A stretch of DNA of 9,810 nucleotides. Source: Bacteroidales bacterium 45-6. GTDB lineage: Bacteria > Bacteroidota > Bacteroidia > Bacteroidales > Dysgonomonadaceae. Shown here piece by piece: positions 7,413 through 9,810 of this stretch (position 1 is the stretch's first letter; each line of letters begins with the position of its first letter). Both the position numbers and the translations under genes were made by a program. The notes under the pieces are model-generated. The model had not been told where the DNA came from and searched no databases. It saw nothing but the letters and a program-made list of their open reading frames with translations. The DNA is taken from NCBI GenBank assembly GCA_001897035.1, contig MKRS01000358.1:1-9810 (forward strand). The letters run 5' to 3'.

Positions 7413-8594
7413 ATGAATAACAAGATAACGGAATCCATGCTGGTAGATTTTTTTCACGGAGAATTGACTCCTGCTGAAGAAATCGACATTTTGAAATGGA
7501 AAAACGACTGTGACGAAAATCGCAGATTGTTCGAGGATGTGCGGAAAGAATACCTTCGCGTGAGGTGGGGAATCCGCTCAGAGCTCATTAAGGGCGATTA
7601 CACATCAATCAGCAACCGTATCATTGAACACAAACGCCGCCCACAAAAGAAACGATGGATGCAAATAGCGGCTGCCGTTGCCGTTGCCGCCGCAGTTACG
7701 GGACTATTTTTTGTATTGGAATATTACAACCCTGCCCTCAACACCCCCAAAAATGTAGCCGATTTTGGCCCTCCCTCAAGCACTGCTGTCCTGGAGCTTT
7801 CCGATGGAACGCGCCACCGTTTGGGGGATGAAAAGAAACATTTGCAGGAAAAGAATGGCGAACAATTGTCTGCTAATTCGGCAGGACTCGTATATGACAA
7901 GGAGGATCAGTTAGCAAAGAATAACAAACAAACCGAAGCGGAGTTAATATACAACAAACTGACTATTCCCCGTGGGGCTGGGCTATACAAAATTACACTT
8001 AGCGACGGAAGCATTGTTTGGGTCAACTCGGATAGTCGGCTCGAATATCCGGTTCATTTTTCGGCCAAAGAACGGAAGGTTCGCATCTGCGGGGAAGCAT
8101 TTTTCGAAGTGGTTCACGACGAGGCACGGCCTTTTGTTGTTGAATCCGGCACGCAGTATGTTTCTGTGCTGGGAACAAAATTTAATGTGGCCGCCTATCC
8201 TTCGGAACCTGTATTTACCACGCTTGCTTCAGGGCGGGTGAAGGTGACATCCACGAAAAATGCGCAACAAGTGATACTCGCCCCCGGCGAACAGTCTGTC
8301 TTAAATGCAAATAGCGGGGAGCTTAGCACGAACAATGTCTCCGTGGCAGATGTCGTATCATGGAAAGACGGAATTACGAGTATTGAAAATCAGACCCTAA
8401 GCAAAGTATTAAAAACCATATCCCGCTCCTACAATGTGGACTTCGACTTGTCTTCCTTCAACGGAAACAACGTCATACTAAAGGGAAGTATCCCCAATGA
8501 TGAGCGTTTGGAAGTCGTACTTTCGGTTTTGAGTAAGGTATCAGATGTTAAATTTAAAATGAGTGCCAATGGGAAAATAAAGGTAGAAAGATAA
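7413..8594 (+). CDS. FecR-type transmembrane anti-sigma factor
   Basis: This 393-residue inner-membrane protein should hold the neighbouring sigma factor inactive and receive a signal from the outer-membrane receptor. Residues 1-80 form the cytoplasmic sigma-binding part. A single membrane helix at about 83-102 is Ala/Val-rich and preceded by a basic Arg/Lys cluster, which predicts N-in, C-out topology. The FecR domain covers about 185-285, with the family signatures Leu-Ser-Asp-Gly-Ser-Ile-Val-Trp-Val-Asn (196-205) and Gly-Glu-Ala-Phe-Phe-Glu-Val (227-233). Residues 318-393 match the C-terminal DUF4974-type module that follows FecR in Bacteroidota and probably meets the receptor's STN domain. 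The length is typical. The ATG at 7413 follows an A/G-rich stretch rather than a strong Shine-Dalgarno site. The receptor gene starts 99 bases after its stop. Confidence 0.94.
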   Translation: MNNKITESMLVDFFHGELTPAEEIDILKWKNDCDENRRLFEDVRKEYLRVRWGIRSELIKGDYTSISNRIIEHKRRPQKKRWMQIAAAVAVAAAVTGLFFVLEYYNPALNTPKNVADFGPPSSTAVLELSDGTRHRLGDEKKHLQEKNGEQLSANSAGLVYDKEDQLAKNNKQTEAELIYNKLTIPRGAGLYKITLSDGSIVWVNSDSRLEYPVHFSAKERKVRICGEAFFEVVHDEARPFVVESGTQYVSVLGTKFNVAAYPSEPVFTTLASGRVKVTSTKNAQQVILAPGEQSVLNANSGELSTNNVSVADVVSWKDGITSIENQTLSKVLKTISRSYNVDFDLSSFNGNNVILKGSIPNDERLEVVLSVLSKVSDVKFKMSANGKIKVER

Positions 8595-8605
8595 TCAAAC
8601 AAAAG

Positions 8606-8667
8606 AGTGGAGAAACCCACATAGATCTCTCCACTAAAGTACAACTTACGTCTGTTGGTATCAGACG
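8606..8667 (+). promoter_or_regulatory. Two tandem hairpins in the receptor-gene leader
   Basis: AGTGGAGA (8606-8613) pairs with TCTCCACT (8628-8635) around a 14-base loop, and CGTCTG (8649-8654) pairs with CAGACG (8662-8667) around a seven-base loop. Neither is followed by a T run, so they are not plain terminators. They fill most of the 99-base gap between the anti-sigma and receptor genes, where they could affect mRNA stability, processing or translation, or form part of a sigma-dependent promoter region. I see no TAnnTTTG box on the + strand in this gap. Confidence 0.45.
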
Positions 8668-8693
8668 AATTATTATAATCCAACAACAAAAAT

Positions 8694-9810
8694 ATGAAAA
8701 AAAACTTTTTGTCACCTCATTTACACAAGAAATGGGGGAGAATATTAATTGTAATGTCTTTTATCCTTGGATTATTGTTTTGCAATATTACTGCATCCGC
8801 AAGCAATGCCCCGTTACAACAGAAGGAAAAGATCACAGTCAAATATCGTAATGCAAGCATTTTGTCTGTGCTTGAAGACTTAAAGGCAAAAACCGGATAC
8901 ACCTTCGTTTACAAAAAAGGCGATGTGGAGGAAAATGCCCAAGTCAGTGCTTCTTTCAAAAATGCTTCTCTTGACGAGGTCTTAAGAAAAATCCTTAAAG
9001 ACTATTCCTATTCTGTAGAAGGCAAGGTGATCGCCATAACGAAGAAGCCCGTAAATACGCATCCATCCCCCAAAAGGGAAACCATGACAGTGACCGGACG
9101 GGTCACAGACGAGCGGGGAGATCCATTGCCCGGCGTCACGGTTGTCATCAATCAAACAACGCGCGGGGTGTCTGCCGACCAGCATGGCCGTTACGAAATC
9201 CTGGTAAAATCGGATGATGTATTGAAGTTTTCCATCATCGGGTTCAAGGATCAAACGATTCCGGTGGAAGGAAAATCAGTCATGAACGTCTCGCTGAAAC
9301 CCGATTCGCACACGATCAGCGAGGTGACAGTGGTTGCTTATGGCGAACAAAAGAAAGAGAGTGTCGTTGGTGCCATCACAACCGTAAATCCGGGTTCATT
9401 GAAAACGTCGAACAGTGATCTGACGGCGAGTTTTGTTGGACGTATTCCTGGGATGATCGGATACTTGAAGGGGGGTATGCCCGCAGCTTTAACAGAAAGC
9501 GAGATGAACACGGTGTTTAATATTCGAGGCGTGACTTCTTTTGGAAACAATTCAAACACAACCCCCTTGATCCTGTTGGACGGCGTTGAGGTTTCGGTCC
9601 TTGATCTTTCTCGCATTGATCCGGAAGACATTGAAACATTCAGCGTGATGAAGGATGCTTCGGCCACGGCGATGTATGGTGCCCGCGGCGCAAATGGGGT
9701 CATCTTAGTGAATACGAAGAAGGGGGTTGAAGGATCGGTGTACACTACCGCTCGCTACGAGGTTGTAACCTCCATGCCGACCGAAAAGATTGACGTGGTG
9801 GATCCGGTGA
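8694..9810 (+). CDS. SusC/RagA-type TonB-dependent outer-membrane receptor with STN domain, 5' part
   Basis: The first 372 codons are open to the right edge; a full SusC-like protein has about 1000 to 1150 residues, so most of the beta-barrel lies outside. A basic N-terminus and hydrophobic stretch (about 15-36) form a signal peptide with likely cleavage after an Ala-Ser-Ala or Ser-Asn-Ala site. Residues 45-117 form an STN (secretin/TonB short N-terminal) domain, the part that signals to FecR in transducing receptors. Residues 131-203 are a carboxypeptidase-regulatory-like beta-sandwich (VTGRVTDERGDPLPGVTV). A SusC-type motif, Glu-Val-Thr-Val-Val-Ala-Tyr-Gly (210-217), is followed by the plug domain with Leu-Leu-Asp-Gly-Val-Glu (294-299) and Met-Lys-Asp-Ala-Ser-Ala-Thr-Ala-Met-Tyr-Gly-Ala-Arg-Gly (319-332). 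Together with the sigma and FecR genes upstream this gives a complete trans-envelope cassette. A SusD partner would be expected just beyond the window. The substrate cannot be told from this part. Confidence 0.95.
   Translation, partial: MKKNFLSPHLHKKWGRILIVMSFILGLLFCNITASASNAPLQQKEKITVKYRNASILSVLEDLKAKTGYTFVYKKGDVEENAQVSASFKNASLDEVLRKILKDYSYSVEGKVIAITKKPVNTHPSPKRETMTVTGRVTDERGDPLPGVTVVINQTTRGVSADQHGRYEILVKSDDVLKFSIIGFKDQTIPVEGKSVMNVSLKPDSHTISEVTVVAYGEQKKESVVGAITTVNPGSLKTSNSDLTASFVGRIPGMIGYLKGGMPAALTESEMNTVFNIRGVTSFGNNSNTTPLILLDGVEVSVLDLSRIDPEDIETFSVMKDASATAMYGARGANGVILVNTKKGVEGSVYTTARYEVVTSMPTEKIDVVDPV

Noticed and set aside
8687..8694. Reverse-strand TATTTTTG as an antisense promoter at the receptor start codon
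   Set aside because: It matches the -7 consensus but has no -33 partner at 19 to 20 bases, and A-rich start regions give this match easily.
1..9810. tRNA, rRNA or CRISPR arrays
   Set aside because: I saw no cloverleaf-like sequence, rRNA-like block or regularly spaced direct repeats. The only tandem repeat seen is the two-copy fic operator.

Overview
The window looks like a chromosome segment from a member of the Bacteroidota, most likely Bacteroidales. The evidence is a hybrid two-component sensor/AraC regulator of the polysaccharide-utilization type, an ECF sigma/FecR anti-sigma/SusC-type TonB-dependent receptor cassette, promoter-like TAnnTTTG (-7) elements with no clear Shine-Dalgarno sites, and a Y1-transposase fragment of a kind common in this phylum. 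I cannot name the genus from sequence alone.

Layout. Positions 1-783 hold no gene I can identify. A 29-codon reverse-strand frame and a possible start of a reverse-strand gene (Met-Lys-Lys-Thr) lie at the very left edge, and a weak promoter-like element precedes the first clear gene. Positions 784-4778 (+) encode one very large hybrid two-component system (HTCS) protein: signal peptide, 14 propeller repeats, Y_Y_Y domain, membrane segment, histidine kinase, receiver and AraC DNA-binding domain. Its frame is broken once, at an A4 run at 1278-1281, by what looks like a one-base loss; adding one A restores a 1331-residue protein. A strong bidirectional terminator hairpin (4906-4938), nested in a longer inverted repeat, follows.

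Positions 5093-6400 are visibly more AT-rich and look like a small accessory insertion. They hold a C-terminal scrap of an IS200/REP-associated tyrosine transposase, an intact reverse-strand Fic-domain protein AMPylase with its own inhibitory helix and a C-terminal winged helix, and an unidentified coding-like fragment. The fic promoter carries two tandem palindromes built on TGATA-N-TATCA. One is a perfect 19-bp palindrome overlapping the -7 element, which suggests repression, possibly by the Fic protein's own DNA-binding domain.

From 6786 to the right edge lies a trans-envelope signalling cassette in one orientation: an ECF sigma factor, a FecR-type membrane anti-sigma factor, and the first 372 codons of a SusC-like outer-membrane receptor with an N-terminal STN signalling domain. 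By analogy with FecA/FecR/FecI, substrate bound at the receptor would be signalled through the STN domain to FecR and release the sigma factor, which would raise transcription of the receptor and any transport or degradation genes beyond the window. Two tandem hairpins lie in the leader between fecR and the receptor gene.
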